This document shows, piece by piece, positions 25,834 to 34,871 of a DNA stretch of 64,000 nucleotides. The position numbers and the translations under genes were made by a program. This stretch comes from Candidatus Anstonellales archaeon (lineage in GTDB: Archaea; Micrarchaeota; Micrarchaeia; Anstonellales; CG1-02-47-40). The stretch spans positions 62,001 to 126,000 of the forward strand of contig JAWCQO010000001.1 in assembly GCA_038869735.1 (NCBI GenBank). Reading direction: 5' to 3'. A model generated the notes under the pieces. It saw only the letters and a program-made list of their open reading frames with translations, did no database searches and was not told where the DNA came from. Numbering within the stretch: position 1 is the stretch's first letter; every line of letters begins with the position of its first letter.

Positions 25834-27870
25834 CTATTCGCGCAAGTTTTTTTGTAACCTTTTGATAAGAATAGACTTTCTTTTTCCTTCTTGCAGAACA
25901 AGGGACAGGACTTCATCTATTCTTGATACTGGATGTATTTTAAGTGATTTTTTTGCGGTTTCTGAGAGGAATATCCCTTCTGAATTTGCCGTGGGTACGA
26001 TTACATGTTCTATTCCTGACTCGAATGCGGCTTCGCACTTGGCATTAACGCCACCTACGGGCAGCACTTCTCCTCTCACAGATAGCGAACCTGTCATTGC
26101 AAAGTTTTGCTTTACCCCTATACTCTCGAGAGCCGAAATAACTGCAACCGCAACAGAGATTGAGGCTGAATCTCCTTCGACTCCTTCGTATGTCTGCAAA
26201 AACTGAACGTGGATATCGTAATTATAGACATTTTTTCCTATGTGTTTTTTTATTATCGCAGAAACGTTCGAGATGGCTTCCTTTGCAATTTCCCCTAGCT
26301 TTCCCGTTGCTATTATTTTTCCTTCGTTTTTGGAGGATGCAGGAGTGACTTCTGCAACTATGGGAAGGACAATCCCGCTTGCTCCTTCTCCCATGACCGC
26401 CAACCCATTGACCTTTCCAATTTTTTCACCATGCGATACAAATATTCGATAATCTTTTTTGTACTCTATGCTTCGTGTAGATATCTGTTGCTCAAGCGTT
26501 TGGGCAACGGCACGGGCCTTTCTTATGTGAGTGGCGTCAACGAGGGAAGCTCCTTCTTCTCTTGCTATATCTCCTGCCGCGCGTATGAGACCTCCAAGCT
26601 CCCTGAGATTGAGTGAGAGGTGTTTTTTTCTAAAGGAGCGTTTTCTTGCTTCGGCTATTATTTCTTCGACAGCATCACGCGTAAAGTGAGGAATTTTGCC
26701 GTCTTTTTTTACTTCTTGGGCAACAAAGCGTGCAAACTTATTTTCTGTCTCCTCGCAATCCGGGATAGACTCTTCCACATATATTTCGTATCCATTACCG
26801 CGTATACGGGAGCGGAGAGCTGGATGCATTCCTGCAAGGTCGTGGATATTTCCTGCTGCTACAAGCACAAAGTCGCACGGAACGGGCTCTGTTTTTACTA
26901 TTGCTCCGCTTGATTGCTCTGACTGTCCAGTTATAGGAAACTGCTTTTCTTGCATAGCGGTTAGGATATCCTGTTGAGATTTCATGCTCATTGAGGCAAT
27001 CTCATCTATGAATAGGACGCCCTTATTGGCCTTATGTATTGCGCCCGCTTCAACTCGAAGATGCGCAGGAGTTCCAAGTCCTCCTGATTGAAGTGGGTCA
27101 TGTTTTACATCGCCAAAAAGCGCCCCTGCTTTTGAACCAGTAGCATCAACGAAAGGGGCTGTTTTCATTCCTGAATTGTCTACTATTAACTTTGGTTCTG
27201 AGAGTCCATCGGAAAATCCCATCCTCCTACCTATCTGACTCGTAAATCGCCATATGAAAAAGAGGATTGCAACTCCAATAAGAAGAGCGAGTGAGAACCA
27301 ACGATTTTTTTCTGAAAAGCCATCTGTGGCATATATAAAAACTATGGAAAGAAGAAGGAGGCCGACAAGGAGTATTGTTGGAGAAACGCCACTACTTTCA
27401 AGTTGATGCTTTCTTTTTGAGTACTCCACTATTCTCCGTCCGTAGCCTTTTTCTTTTGGTTGGGTGTAAAAGCCCAATCGGTTGCGTTTTGGCTTTGCTG
27501 GCAAGAAATTATTATCAGGACCCATTTGTTCGTAGATGGATTGTGTTTTATGGTTATAGATTTCTTGGAGGAAAGGGTCTTGTCTTATCTCCTCTTGCGA
27601 AGGGTTTGTCTTAACCACACGGACTAAGGGCCTATTTTCGTCATTTGGATTGGGATAGACAAGAACGTCTTCAAGCGTTTCTGCAGGCATTATCTCTGCC
27701 ATTGCCTGCGCAAGCATGCTTTTTCCTGTGCCCGGAGGCCCTATAAGAAGAACGTTTCGTCTTTGAGCTGCTGCTTTTTTAATAATTTTTACGGCGGCAT
27801 CCTGTCCTATGACCTGGTCTATTAATTTCTCCGGAACCGGAAGTTCTTCTGTGGATTTAAACTGCATCAT
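25834..27870 (-). CDS. lon: Membrane-anchored archaeal Lon protease (LonB)
   Basis: ATP-dependent protease of the archaeal LonB class. Order of parts: Walker [15 protein letters not shown] (about residue 40), two membrane segments inserted in the AAA domain (about residues 163-212), Walker [12 protein letters not shown] (about 285), and the C-terminal protease domain with catalytic Ser568 in EGDSASIS and Lys611 in [10 protein letters not shown]. The transmembrane insertion separates LonB from bacterial LonA and places it on the inner face of the membrane. It degrades unfolded and membrane proteins. A small membrane protein follows on the same strand. Confidence 0.97.
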   Translation of the reverse strand: MMQFKSTEELPVPEKLIDQVIGQDAAVKIIKKAAAQRRNVLLIGPPGTGKSMLAQAMAEIMPAETLEDVLVYPNPNDENRPLVRVVKTNPSQEEIRQDPFLQEIYNHKTQSIYEQMGPDNNFLPAKPKRNRLGFYTQPKEKGYGRRIVEYSKRKHQLESSGVSPTILLVGLLLLSIVFIYATDGFSEKNRWFSLALLIGVAILFFIWRFTSQIGRRMGFSDGLSEPKLIVDNSGMKTAPFVDATGSKAGALFGDVKHDPLQSGGLGTPAHLRVEAGAIHKANKGVLFIDEIASMSMKSQQDILTAMQEKQFPITGQSEQSSGAIVKTEPVPCDFVLVAAGNIHDLAGMHPALRSRIRGNGYEIYVEESIPDCEETENKFARFVAQEVKKDGKIPHFTRDAVEEIIAEARKRSFRKKHLSLNLRELGGLIRAAGDIAREEGASLVDATHIRKARAVAQTLEQQISTRSIEYKKDYRIFVSHGEKIGKVNGLAVMGEGASGIVLPIVAEVTPASSKNEGKIIATGKLGEIAKEAISNVSAIIKKHIGKNVYNYDIHVQFLQTYEGVEGDSASISVAVAVISALESIGVKQNFAMTGSLSVRGEVLPVGGVNAKCEAAFESGIEHVIVPTANSEGIFLSETAKKSLKIHPVSRIDEVLSLVLQEGKRKSILIKRLQKNLRE

Positions 27871-27889
27871 AGTGGACCATACCTAATTA

Positions 27890-28366
27890 CTAATCTTTTA
27901 ATGTTATATATACTGCAATGAAGGCTATTATAAGAAAGACAACAAAGAGTGGAACGACTATAGTAGCGCTTGAGACAAGCACCTGTCCCATCTCATAGGT
28001 AGCTTGTATTGTGTTCTGTATCAGGTTGCTGCGTTCATAATTTTCTTCTTGGTTTTTGATTATGTGTGTCTTTTGTTCAAATTCGATTAATAAGTTTTTA
28101 TCTTCTTGCGACTGTATTCTATATGTGTAAGAGCCAGCACCCTTTGCCTTAAAATTAATATACCCCGCATTGTCGGTTACAAGCGTGAGATTTTCAGTTG
28201 GACCTTCTATAAAAACCACAATCCCGCGAGCTGGCTTGCCGTCATCCGTAAAAAACCTAACGTAGACGGAGGACTCTTGGCTTACAAGTAAAGGGGCGTT
28301 GATGTTGTAAGCAAACAGTATGGCACCAAGAATCAAGAACAGAAGAGGTGGAATAATCTTGAGCAT
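27890..28366 (-). CDS. Membrane protein with extracellular Ig-like domain
   Basis: A 158-residue protein not assigned to a named family. A hydrophobic signal or anchor at residues 3-24 is followed by a beta-sandwich-like stretch (SVYVRFFTDDGKPARGIVVF and on to about residue 85) resembling carboxypeptidase-regulatory or Ig-like folds. A short polar helix follows, then a second membrane segment (about 128-155). Both ends are membrane-embedded and the middle faces outside. It lies upstream of lon on the same strand, 19 bases from it, so the two may be co-transcribed. Confidence 0.6.
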   Translation of the reverse strand: MLKIIPPLLFLILGAILFAYNINAPLLVSQESSVYVRFFTDDGKPARGIVVFIEGPTENLTLVTDNAGYINFKAKGAGSYTYRIQSQEDKNLLIEFEQKTHIIKNQEENYERSNLIQNTIQATYEMGQVLVSSATIVVPLFVVFLIIAFIAVYITLKD

Positions 28367-28467
28367 AGATCTATCCCTTATTTATATTCTTATTTATTAA
28401 ATTTATATCAAATTTGTATGTCTGAAGATGTTCTATTTATTTCTGGTGATACGACTTTTTAAGTATT

Positions 28468-28911
28468 TCAGAAGTTTTGAATATCAGAATTTTTGAATAA
28501 TCGTCTGTGTTCGAGCATTATGCACCTATCCTGTATGAAAGGGATGCCAGCATCTTTGGCTATTTCTTCTGCCTCAGCATTTTTTATTCCCAGCTGAAGC
28601 CACAGTAACCGTGGGGTGAGCTTTAAAGCTTCTCTTGCTATTTGCGGGCACTCTTGTGAAGGCCTAAAAACATTCACTATATCGGGAGAGAAAGAGAGAG
28701 CAGAGAGGCTGGGATAAGCAGTCTCCCCAAGAATTTCTTTTTGGTTTGGGTTGATTGGGATTATCCTGTAGCCGTTGTCTTGGAGATATTTTGGAATCCT
28801 GTGTGCCTCTTTTTGAGGATTTGAAGAGCAGCCGACTACGGCTATCGTCTTGGAAATAGATAGGAGCAATCTTAGTTCTTCATCTGAAACCGTATGTATC
28901 ACTAAAACCAT
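28468..28911 (-). CDS. CoA-binding domain protein (YccU-like)
   Basis: Small Rossmann-fold CoA-binding protein. The N-terminal IAVVGCSSNPQKEAHRIPKY is the CoA-binding loop. The middle has VNVFRPSQECPQIAREAL and the end has LWLQLGIKNAEAEEIAKDAG and DRCIMLEHRR, all conserved in the stand-alone YccU family. This domain also forms the N-terminus of ADP-forming acyl-CoA synthetases, but here it stands alone. Its role in the cell is not established. Its start region and the tRNA-Leu gene share one AT-rich stretch, which may serve as promoter in both directions. Confidence 0.9.
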   Translation of the reverse strand: MVLVIHTVSDEELRLLLSISKTIAVVGCSSNPQKEAHRIPKYLQDNGYRIIPINPNQKEILGETAYPSLSALSFSPDIVNVFRPSQECPQIAREALKLTPRLLWLQLGIKNAEAEEIAKDAGIPFIQDRCIMLEHRRLFKNSDIQNF

Positions 28912-28960
28912 TTAGTTTTGAGTTAAGATTTTTTAATAGGAAGGATAAAAACTTGTGTAA

Positions 28961-29097
28961 GCAGGGGTGGCGGAGCCTGGTCAAACGCGTCAGACTCAAG
29001 ACCAAACAGAGTTCGTGCGACATCTGATGGCTTAGGCCTTCGCAGGTTCGAATCAGTTTTCCAAAAAGACTTTCCAAAGAGAATCCTGCCCCCTGCA
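28961..29097 (+). tRNA. tRNA-Leu (CAA) with two introns
   Basis: Acceptor GCAGGGG pairs with CCCCTGC, and the discriminator is A. Anticodon stem TCAGA/TCTGA holds loop CTCAAG-A with anticodon CAA at 28997-28999. A 21-nt intron lies at 37/38 (29001-29021). The long variable arm (GGC/GCC stem) is as expected for Leu. T-stem GCAGG/CCTGC is interrupted by a 31-nt insertion between nucleotides 59 and 60 (29053-29083). Splicing gives T-loop TTCGAAT. The boundary helix is relaxed: TTC pairs with GAG next to an AAT bulge. CCA is not encoded. A TATA-like TTTTTTAATA lies about 27 bases upstream. Confidence 0.92.
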
Positions 29098-29199
29098 TTT
29101 TAATCAATGAATTGATCAAGAAGTCTTCTTGGTTTGATATCGAGTGTTGGTGAGAAGTGAAGGATGAATAAATAGAAAGTCAGCAAGCGTTGTGCTACT

Positions 29200-30402
29200 A
29201 TGAGACGTTTTATTTTAAGAGAGATAGGAAGTCTTGATAAGAATGTTATTATTCTTGGCATAGTTAGCTTTTTCAATGATATTGCAAGCGAGATGGTTTT
29301 TTCTCTGCTTCCGGTTTTTATGAGCAATGTATTGCTTTTAGACAAGCATGTGATTGGGCTTATTGAAGGGATGGCAGAATCTTCAAGCAGTCTATTCAAG
29401 ATAATCTCTGGGAGATTAGCTATGAAGGCAAAAAGGCAATTTATTGGTCTGGGGTATGTGATTTCTACTTTGTGTAAACCACTATTTGCACTTGCAAATT
29501 CATGGTGGCTCCTCTTTCTTGTTAGATTTGCGGATAGAGCAGGAAAAGGAATTCGCACGCCTCCACGAGACGCTTTAATAGCTGACCTTACGAAGAGAGA
29601 GATGCGAGGAAAGGCTTTTGGACTTCACCGTGCAATGGATACGCTGGGAGCGCTGTTTGGACCGCTTTTTGCGTTTTTTCTTGTTGGAGCTTTCTCACTT
29701 TCTTATTACGAGGTATTCTTGCTTGCGGTTCTTCCTGCGGGTATTGCTGTAGCAGTGTTTTATTTCTTTGTTGAGGACAAAGAAACTCAAAAGAAGATAG
29801 AAGTAGAGAGCGGAGGGGGATATGATCCACTAATTGAGAAACATAATTCCAGATTATTTTTGCTTGCTACAAGTCTATTTGCTATTGGCAATTTCAGTTT
29901 TGCATTTGTGCTTATAAGAGCTAATGAAATAGGAGTAGATGCACAATATGTTCCCCTTGTTTATCTTTTGTTCAATGCTTGTTATGTTCTCTTTTCAATT
30001 CCATTTGGCGCTTTTGCCGATAAGGTAGGAAGCCGAAAAGCGTTACAGTTATCTTACGCAATATTCGGAATAACTTTTTTTGGCTTTGGGTTTACGCATA
30101 GTGTGAGTGAATTTATTGTCATTTTATGTCTTTATGGAGCTGCCTTTGCTGGAGTGGAAACGCTGCAAAGAGTTGTTGGGAGTAAGGTTGTGGAAAGCAA
30201 AATGAGAGTAACTCTTTTTGGTAACTATCAGGGGATGGGTGGTTTTTTGGCATTTTTTGCAAGCTTTTTTGCAGGGTTATTGTGGGAAACATATGGACCA
30301 CAGTCTGCATTTTTCTTTGGCGGTGCTAGTAGTATTGTTGCTGCAATAATCCTCTTCCGGATGAAAAGCATAATGGTTCGGTATAAAAAAGATTCAGTAT
30401 AA
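29200..30402 (+). CDS. MFS transporter
   Basis: Major facilitator with about 12 membrane segments in 400 residues. The loop after segment 2 has GRLAMKAKRQ, a form of the MFS signature. RFADRAGKGIRTPPRDALIAD near residue 115 is a motif I associate with a prokaryotic subfamily often annotated as multidrug or sugar exporters; the quote stops before 21 residues where interrupted by the end of the loop. Substrate is unknown. The ATG at 29200 lies about 30 bases after a TATA-like AATAAATA, so the message is probably leaderless. It converges on the purine cluster. Confidence 0.85.
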   Translation: MRRFILREIGSLDKNVIILGIVSFFNDIASEMVFSLLPVFMSNVLLLDKHVIGLIEGMAESSSSLFKIISGRLAMKAKRQFIGLGYVISTLCKPLFALANSWWLLFLVRFADRAGKGIRTPPRDALIADLTKREMRGKAFGLHRAMDTLGALFGPLFAFFLVGAFSLSYYEVFLLAVLPAGIAVAVFYFFVEDKETQKKIEVESGGGYDPLIEKHNSRLFLLATSLFAIGNFSFAFVLIRANEIGVDAQYVPLVYLLFNACYVLFSIPFGAFADKVGSRKALQLSYAIFGITFFGFGFTHSVSEFIVILCLYGAAFAGVETLQRVVGSKVVESKMRVTLFGNYQGMGGFLAFFASFFAGLLWETYGPQSAFFFGGASSIVAAIILFRMKSIMVRYKKDSV

Positions 30403-30419
30403 AAAAGACGCTAGAATAA

Positions 30420-30983
30420 TCATTTTCTAACCAATTTAAGAAAGTTTGAATAGATTTCTGAACCATATTGGGTATGTTCCACTTCAGGATGGAAAAGACA
30501 GCCGTATATGGGTCGGGATGCTGATTTGAAAGCATGATTTGAGCAATCCTTTGAGTGAGCAAGGATTTTGAATCCTGGAGTATTGACGACTTCATCGTTA
30601 TGTGATGCCCAGACTATAAATGAATCTGGTAGGCCTTCAAAAAGCTCGTCATGTTCATCTATTATTAGTTCCACTCTTCCATATTCTGGTCCTCTTGCCG
30701 GCCTAGCTTCTCCTCCAAAATGCATCCCTATAAATTGTTGTCCCGCGCATATCCCCAAGATAGGGCCCTCAAACTTCTGCAAATACTCTCCGGCGTTTCC
30801 GGTTTCTTTAGCGCCCAGACCTATTCTTAGTGCACCGCCTGAAAAGATTAGAGCATCGGCTCCCCTCACTTCATTGTAGGGAGTTGTAAGAGGGATTATC
30901 TTTGAAGAAACACCAAGATAACGGAGAGTCCTCTGAATTCGGTGCGTCCACTGAGAACCAAAATCTGCTATTAAGATCTCCAT
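30420..30983 (-). CDS. guaAA: GMP synthase, glutamine amidotransferase subunit
   Basis: Class I amidotransferase that supplies ammonia to the separate ATP-pyrophosphatase subunit to convert XMP to GMP. The triad is intact: Cys79 in GICAGQQFIG, His165 and Glu167 in LFHPEVEH. A stand-alone amidotransferase is the archaeal arrangement; bacteria have one fused chain. I chose the ATG of MEILIADFGSQ at 30983; five residues upstream are possible. It follows the synthetase subunit by five bases. Confidence 0.95.
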   Translation of the reverse strand: MEILIADFGSQWTHRIQRTLRYLGVSSKIIPLTTPYNEVRGADALIFSGGALRIGLGAKETGNAGEYLQKFEGPILGICAGQQFIGMHFGGEARPARGPEYGRVELIIDEHDELFEGLPDSFIVWASHNDEVVNTPGFKILAHSKDCSNHAFKSASRPIYGCLFHPEVEHTQYGSEIYSNFLKLVRK

Positions 30984-30988
30984 TGTTC

Positions 30989-31948
30989 TCACTCCCATTC
31001 TATTGTTGCCGGTGGTTTTGAAGTGACGTCATAAAGAACCCTGTTTACGTGGTCCTTTAAGGAACGCGTTATTCTATCAGTTATGGATTCCAAGACTTCG
31101 TGGGGGATTTTTGATGCTTTTGCAGTCATACCATCTACGCTGTCTACCGCTCTGATTGCTATAGTATATTTGTATGCCCGCGCGTCCCCGAGAACTCCGA
31201 CGGTCTTGACAGGCAGGAGTATTGAAAAATATTGCCATGGCAGAGACATTTTTCCACTCAATGATGCTGCTCTGATTTCCTCTTCTACAATAGCTGACGC
31301 TTCGCGTACTATACTCACCTTTTCTGGAGTGACCTCTCCTATTATTCTAACTGCAAGTCCGGGTCCAGGGAAGGGTTGGCGATAGATAAATTCTTTGGGG
31401 ATGCCAAGCTCACGCGCAACTTCTCTTACCTCGTCCTTATAAAGCTCTCTGAGAGGCTCACACAACTCCAATTTCATATTTTGAGGAAGTCCCCCGACGT
31501 TATGATGGGACTTTATTTTATCTCGCATTCCCCCGCCGGACTCTATCCAATCGGGAGCAATTGTACCTTGGATAAGAAATTTAGCGTTGGATAAAGATGC
31601 TTCCTGCTCGAAGATTTCTATAAAGTTTTTTCCGATAACTTTGCGTTTTTCTTCAGGATCAACAACATTAAAAAGGGAAGAAAGAAATTTATCTGAGGCA
31701 TCTATAATTTTGAGCGGCAGGCCTACTGCTCTTGCAGCGTTTCTTACTTCATCTGCTTCATTCTTTCTCATAAGACCCGTATCAACAAAAACGCAGGATA
31801 GCTGAGAGGAGATAGCGTAGTAAGCAAGAGTTGCAGCTACTATGCTGTCCACGCCACCTGAAACGGCAACTATTGCGCGATCAGAGGCAATAGTTTTCTT
31901 GATTTCTTCTTTAGCTGTTTTTATAAAATCTTTTGGCTCAAACGGCAT
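30989..31948 (-). CDS. guaAB: GMP synthase, ATP pyrophosphatase subunit
   Basis: N-type ATP pyrophosphatase that adenylates XMP and accepts ammonia to form GMP. The PP-loop is AVSGGVDSIVAATLAYYA near residue 28. The C-terminal dimerisation domain has RQPFPGPGLAVRIIGE and ends DVTSKPPATIEWE, as in all GMP synthases. Together with the adjacent glutaminase it forms the complete enzyme. It diverges from the PurP pair, grouping late IMP synthesis with GMP synthesis. Confidence 0.96.
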   Translation of the reverse strand: MPFEPKDFIKTAKEEIKKTIASDRAIVAVSGGVDSIVAATLAYYAISSQLSCVFVDTGLMRKNEADEVRNAARAVGLPLKIIDASDKFLSSLFNVVDPEEKRKVIGKNFIEIFEQEASLSNAKFLIQGTIAPDWIESGGGMRDKIKSHHNVGGLPQNMKLELCEPLRELYKDEVREVARELGIPKEFIYRQPFPGPGLAVRIIGEVTPEKVSIVREASAIVEEEIRAASLSGKMSLPWQYFSILLPVKTVGVLGDARAYKYTIAIRAVDSVDGMTAKASKIPHEVLESITDRITRSLKDHVNRVLYDVTSKPPATIEWE

Positions 31949-32065
31949 AGTATATTTTTTTGAAAAATGTATTTAAAAGAGATGTCATAAGTAGTATGCA
32001 TAAGTTCTGCTTAGAATTGACGAAAGGGATTAGGTATTTTAAAACTATTCAGCAATAAATCAGAT

Positions 32066-33199
32066 ATGTTGGATATCAGGGAAATACAAGGCCTTGCGTC
32101 TTCATATAGAAAACCAACTATTGGAGTTATCGGCTCTCATTCTGCGCTGGAGGTTTGCGATGGCGCAAAGGAGGAAAAAATAAGGAACATAGTACTCTGC
32201 AAAAGAGGGAGAGAGAAGACTTACGCCAAATATTATCTAGCAAGAAAAGAGGGAGGAAGGGAAGTCGGTTGCGTTGACGAGGTCATGATATTTGAAGAAT
32301 GGAGCGACATAGCAAAAAAGGAAACGGTGGCTGAGCTGGTGAAGCGGCAGTGCATTTTTGTTCCAAATCGCTCTTTTTCCGTATATGTTGGTTATGAGAA
32401 TATTGAGGAAAAGTTTAGGGTACCCATCTTTGGAAATAGGAGGTTATTGAGAGCAGAGGAGAGAACCGAAAAAAAGAACCAGAGATGGCTTTTGGAAAAA
32501 GCTGGAATTCCTGTGCCGGAGGTTGTCAAGAAACCAGAGAACATTGAAAGGCTTTCTATAGTTAAAGCTCAGCAGGCAGAAAGAAGTTATGAGCGTGCTT
32601 TCTTTTTTGTTTCTAGTTATGAAGAATATAAAAAGAAGGTTGGAGAGTTAGAAGAACAGGGGATATGCACAAAAAAAGGCATTGAAGAAGCATTGATTGA
32701 GGAGGTTGTTCTTGGAGCTCACTTTAATTTCAATTTTTTTTACTCCCCCATTAGAAAGAGGCTTGAGCTATTAGGGATTGATATGAGAAGGCAGACAAGT
32801 CTTGACGGAATTTTGAGGCTCCCTGCTTGGGAACAGATGGAAATTGCAAGAACCGTGAGAACCGAAAATATTGAAGTGGGGCATGTAGCTTGTACACTAA
32901 GAGAAAGCCTCCTTGAAAAGGTCTTTGATATTGGAGAGAGATTGCTTGAGGTTTGTAAAGAGCAGTATCCGCCGGGGATCATTGGTGCGTTTGCGATGCA
33001 GGGAGCAGTTGTACCTAGAAAGAAATCTGAAGAAATAGTTATATTCGACATTTCATTTAGAATGCCTGGTTCTCCCGGAATAAGGTTTACACCTTATCCA
33101 CAGTATCTTTATAGAGAAGGGATAAGTTGTGGAAGAAGAGTAGCAAGGGAGATAAGTTGGGCTCACAGAGAGGGAAGACTAGATGAGTTAGTCACGTGA
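32066..33199 (+). CDS. PurP paralogue with a degenerate ATP-grasp loop
   Basis: Homologue of the archaeal formate-dependent FAICAR synthetase, PurP. The N-terminal GVIGSHSALEVCDGAKEE and the C-terminal GAFAMQGAV...GRRVAREISWAHREGRLDELV pattern parallel the next gene. The glycine-rich ATP loop is not preserved: the canonical neighbour has FSGAKGGRGY, this one has KAQQAERSYERAF. Other acidic residues near the C-terminus (IVIFDISFRM) remain. It may be a non-catalytic partner, or act on another substrate; PurP paralogues in other archaea are not all understood. It lies four bases upstream of purP on the same strand. Confidence 0.8.
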   Translation: MLDIREIQGLASSYRKPTIGVIGSHSALEVCDGAKEEKIRNIVLCKRGREKTYAKYYLARKEGGREVGCVDEVMIFEEWSDIAKKETVAELVKRQCIFVPNRSFSVYVGYENIEEKFRVPIFGNRRLLRAEERTEKKNQRWLLEKAGIPVPEVVKKPENIERLSIVKAQQAERSYERAFFFVSSYEEYKKKVGELEEQGICTKKGIEEALIEEVVLGAHFNFNFFYSPIRKRLELLGIDMRRQTSLDGILRLPAWEQMEIARTVRTENIEVGHVACTLRESLLEKVFDIGERLLEVCKEQYPPGIIGAFAMQGAVVPRKKSEEIVIFDISFRMPGSPGIRFTPYPQYLYREGISCGRRVAREISWAHREGRLDELVT

Positions 33200-33203
33200 T
33201 TTT

Positions 33204-34265
33204 ATGATTAAGAAAGAGGCTATTGATAGCATTATAGAGGATTACAAGCCGAAGGATATCAAAATTGCTACCCTATGCTCACATTGCGCGCTTCAAGTAT
33301 TTCACGGTGCAAGAAGCGAAGGAATAAAGACTATTGGGATTTGTACACCAGAAAGAAAAAAAATATATGATGCTTTTGCATTGGCAAAGCCGGATGAGTA
33401 CATACTCATCGATGACCCGAAAAATCTGCTTTCAAGCGGAATAGATGATGAATTGATAGGAAAAAACGCAATCTTAGTTCCGCATGGTTCTCTTGTTGAG
33501 TATGGAGGAGAGGAGATAGAAAACTTCAAAGCGCCTATTCTTGGGAATAGGAAGTCGCTTGTCTGGGAGAGAGACAGAATAAAGATGTTTGAGTGGATGC
33601 GGGAAGCGCGCATCCAAACTCCGCGGCTTCTTAGACCCGAAGAAATAGATAGGCCATGTATTGTAAAGTTTTCTGGGGCAAAGGGAGGGAGGGGGTACAT
33701 TGCAGTTAACTCTCCCGAAGAATTTGAAAGAAAGGTTAACAAAAAAGAAGGTGTTATAATACAGGAATATCTGGCAGGAGTAAGGTTTTATCCTCACTTC
33801 TTTTATACTCCTCTTTCAAGGGAAGGCTACCGGGCTGGAGAAGGAAGTGTTGAGCTTATAGGCATAGATAGAAGGTATGAGAGCAATGTAGATGAGATTT
33901 ATAGACCACTTTCTACTGGAATGGACATAAAGCCAAGCTTTACGGTTGTTGGAAACGAACCGGTGGTTGTGAGGGAAAGCCTCTTGAATGAGATATTTGA
34001 GATTGGAAAGAACGTTATAGAGGCAGCAGAACGTTTATTTGGAGGGATCCCCGGACCATTTTGTGTAGAGACAGTTTGCGATGAGAATCTGCAGTTTTAT
34101 GCGTTTGAGATATCTTCAAGAATTGTGGCAGGAACAAATCTTTATCCTGAAGGCTCGCATTATACCGTATATAATTACCCAGAATGGATGAGTATGGGAA
34201 GGAGAATTGCAAGAGAAATAAGGATAGCTATTGCAAAAGAAAAACTCCATAAAATAGTTTACTGA
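33204..34265 (+). CDS. purP: Formate-dependent FAICAR synthetase PurP
   Basis: ATP-grasp ligase that uses formate and ATP to formylate AICAR to FAICAR, the archaeal replacement for the folate-dependent step of purine synthesis. The start, IATLCSHCALQVFHGARSEG, and the ATP loop VKFSGAKGGRGYIAV near residue 155 match the family. Metal-binding acidic residues lie in FYAFEISSRIVAGTN near the C-terminus. The gene follows its degenerate paralogue and diverges from GMP synthase. A GGTGCAAGAAG-like region is internal only; translation probably relies on coupling. Confidence 0.95.
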   Translation: MIKKEAIDSIIEDYKPKDIKIATLCSHCALQVFHGARSEGIKTIGICTPERKKIYDAFALAKPDEYILIDDPKNLLSSGIDDELIGKNAILVPHGSLVEYGGEEIENFKAPILGNRKSLVWERDRIKMFEWMREARIQTPRLLRPEEIDRPCIVKFSGAKGGRGYIAVNSPEEFERKVNKKEGVIIQEYLAGVRFYPHFFYTPLSREGYRAGEGSVELIGIDRRYESNVDEIYRPLSTGMDIKPSFTVVGNEPVVVRESLLNEIFEIGKNVIEAAERLFGGIPGPFCVETVCDENLQFYAFEISSRIVAGTNLYPEGSHYTVYNYPEWMSMGRRIAREIRIAIAKEKLHKIVY

Positions 34266-34358
34266 AATTGCCAAGTTAAATGGCAAGGGACGTTAGTTTT
34301 TCAGCTTTATCATATGAATTAAAAAAGTAAAAATGTGAAGTTCATGTGGTTGATTTGA

Positions 34359-34871
34359 ATGGACGCTGAAGAGGAAAAGGGCGAAAGGATAGCTGAGAAG
34401 GCTGTGAAAGAAGGAGGGGTTCAAGCTATCTTATATTATGACATCCACGGCACTTCACCGGAGGCATTGCGGAATATAATGGTTGGTTTTGTTGGTAAGC
34501 TTTTGGCCGAAGAAGGCGTTTTGTACTCTTATGGCAAGATTGAGGCCCCCCAAAAGGATAGTGAAACCGAAAACTATTACACTTCCGCTGAAGTAAAGAT
34601 GGTTTTTAGAGATTTCAATTCTCTTGCGATGCTATGCGCAAAATATCTCCCCATTGGAATAGAGATATTAAAGCCAAACGAAATTAAAATGAAGGTAGGG
34701 GAAGCACAGAACATGCTTCTTAACATAGCTTCTATTGCAAACGAATATGCTGAGGAGCTTTTAAAACGGACAATGGATAAAGATGAGCTAAGAAAATATC
34801 AAGAGAAGATAATTAAAAGGGAGGAACTTGGAAGAAAGCTTCTTGAAAAAAAGGCAAAAGAGTTGAGATAG
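34359..34871 (+). CDS. Conserved archaeal protein of unknown function, partner of a KaiC-like ATPase
   Basis: A 170-residue protein I do not recognise. The N-terminal 110 residues look like an alpha/beta domain (QAILYYDIHGTSPEALRNIM, KLLAEEGVLYSYGKIEA, SAEVKMVFRDFNSLAMLCAK). The C-terminal 50 residues are charged helix, KRTMDKDELRKYQEKIIKRE and beyond, likely coiled coil. There is no signal or membrane segment. It ends immediately before the KaiC-like ATPase (the stop is followed directly by its ATG), so the two products are likely made together and may interact. It lacks an obvious catalytic motif. Confidence 0.7.
   Translation: MDAEEEKGERIAEKAVKEGGVQAILYYDIHGTSPEALRNIMVGFVGKLLAEEGVLYSYGKIEAPQKDSETENYYTSAEVKMVFRDFNSLAMLCAKYLPIGIEILKPNEIKMKVGEAQNMLLNIASIANEYAEELLKRTMDKDELRKYQEKIIKREELGRKLLEKKAKELR

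Noticed and set aside
34268-34286. TTGCCA/TGGCAA hairpin after purP
   Set aside because: Only six pairs and no T-run follows; not enough to call a terminator or regulatory element.
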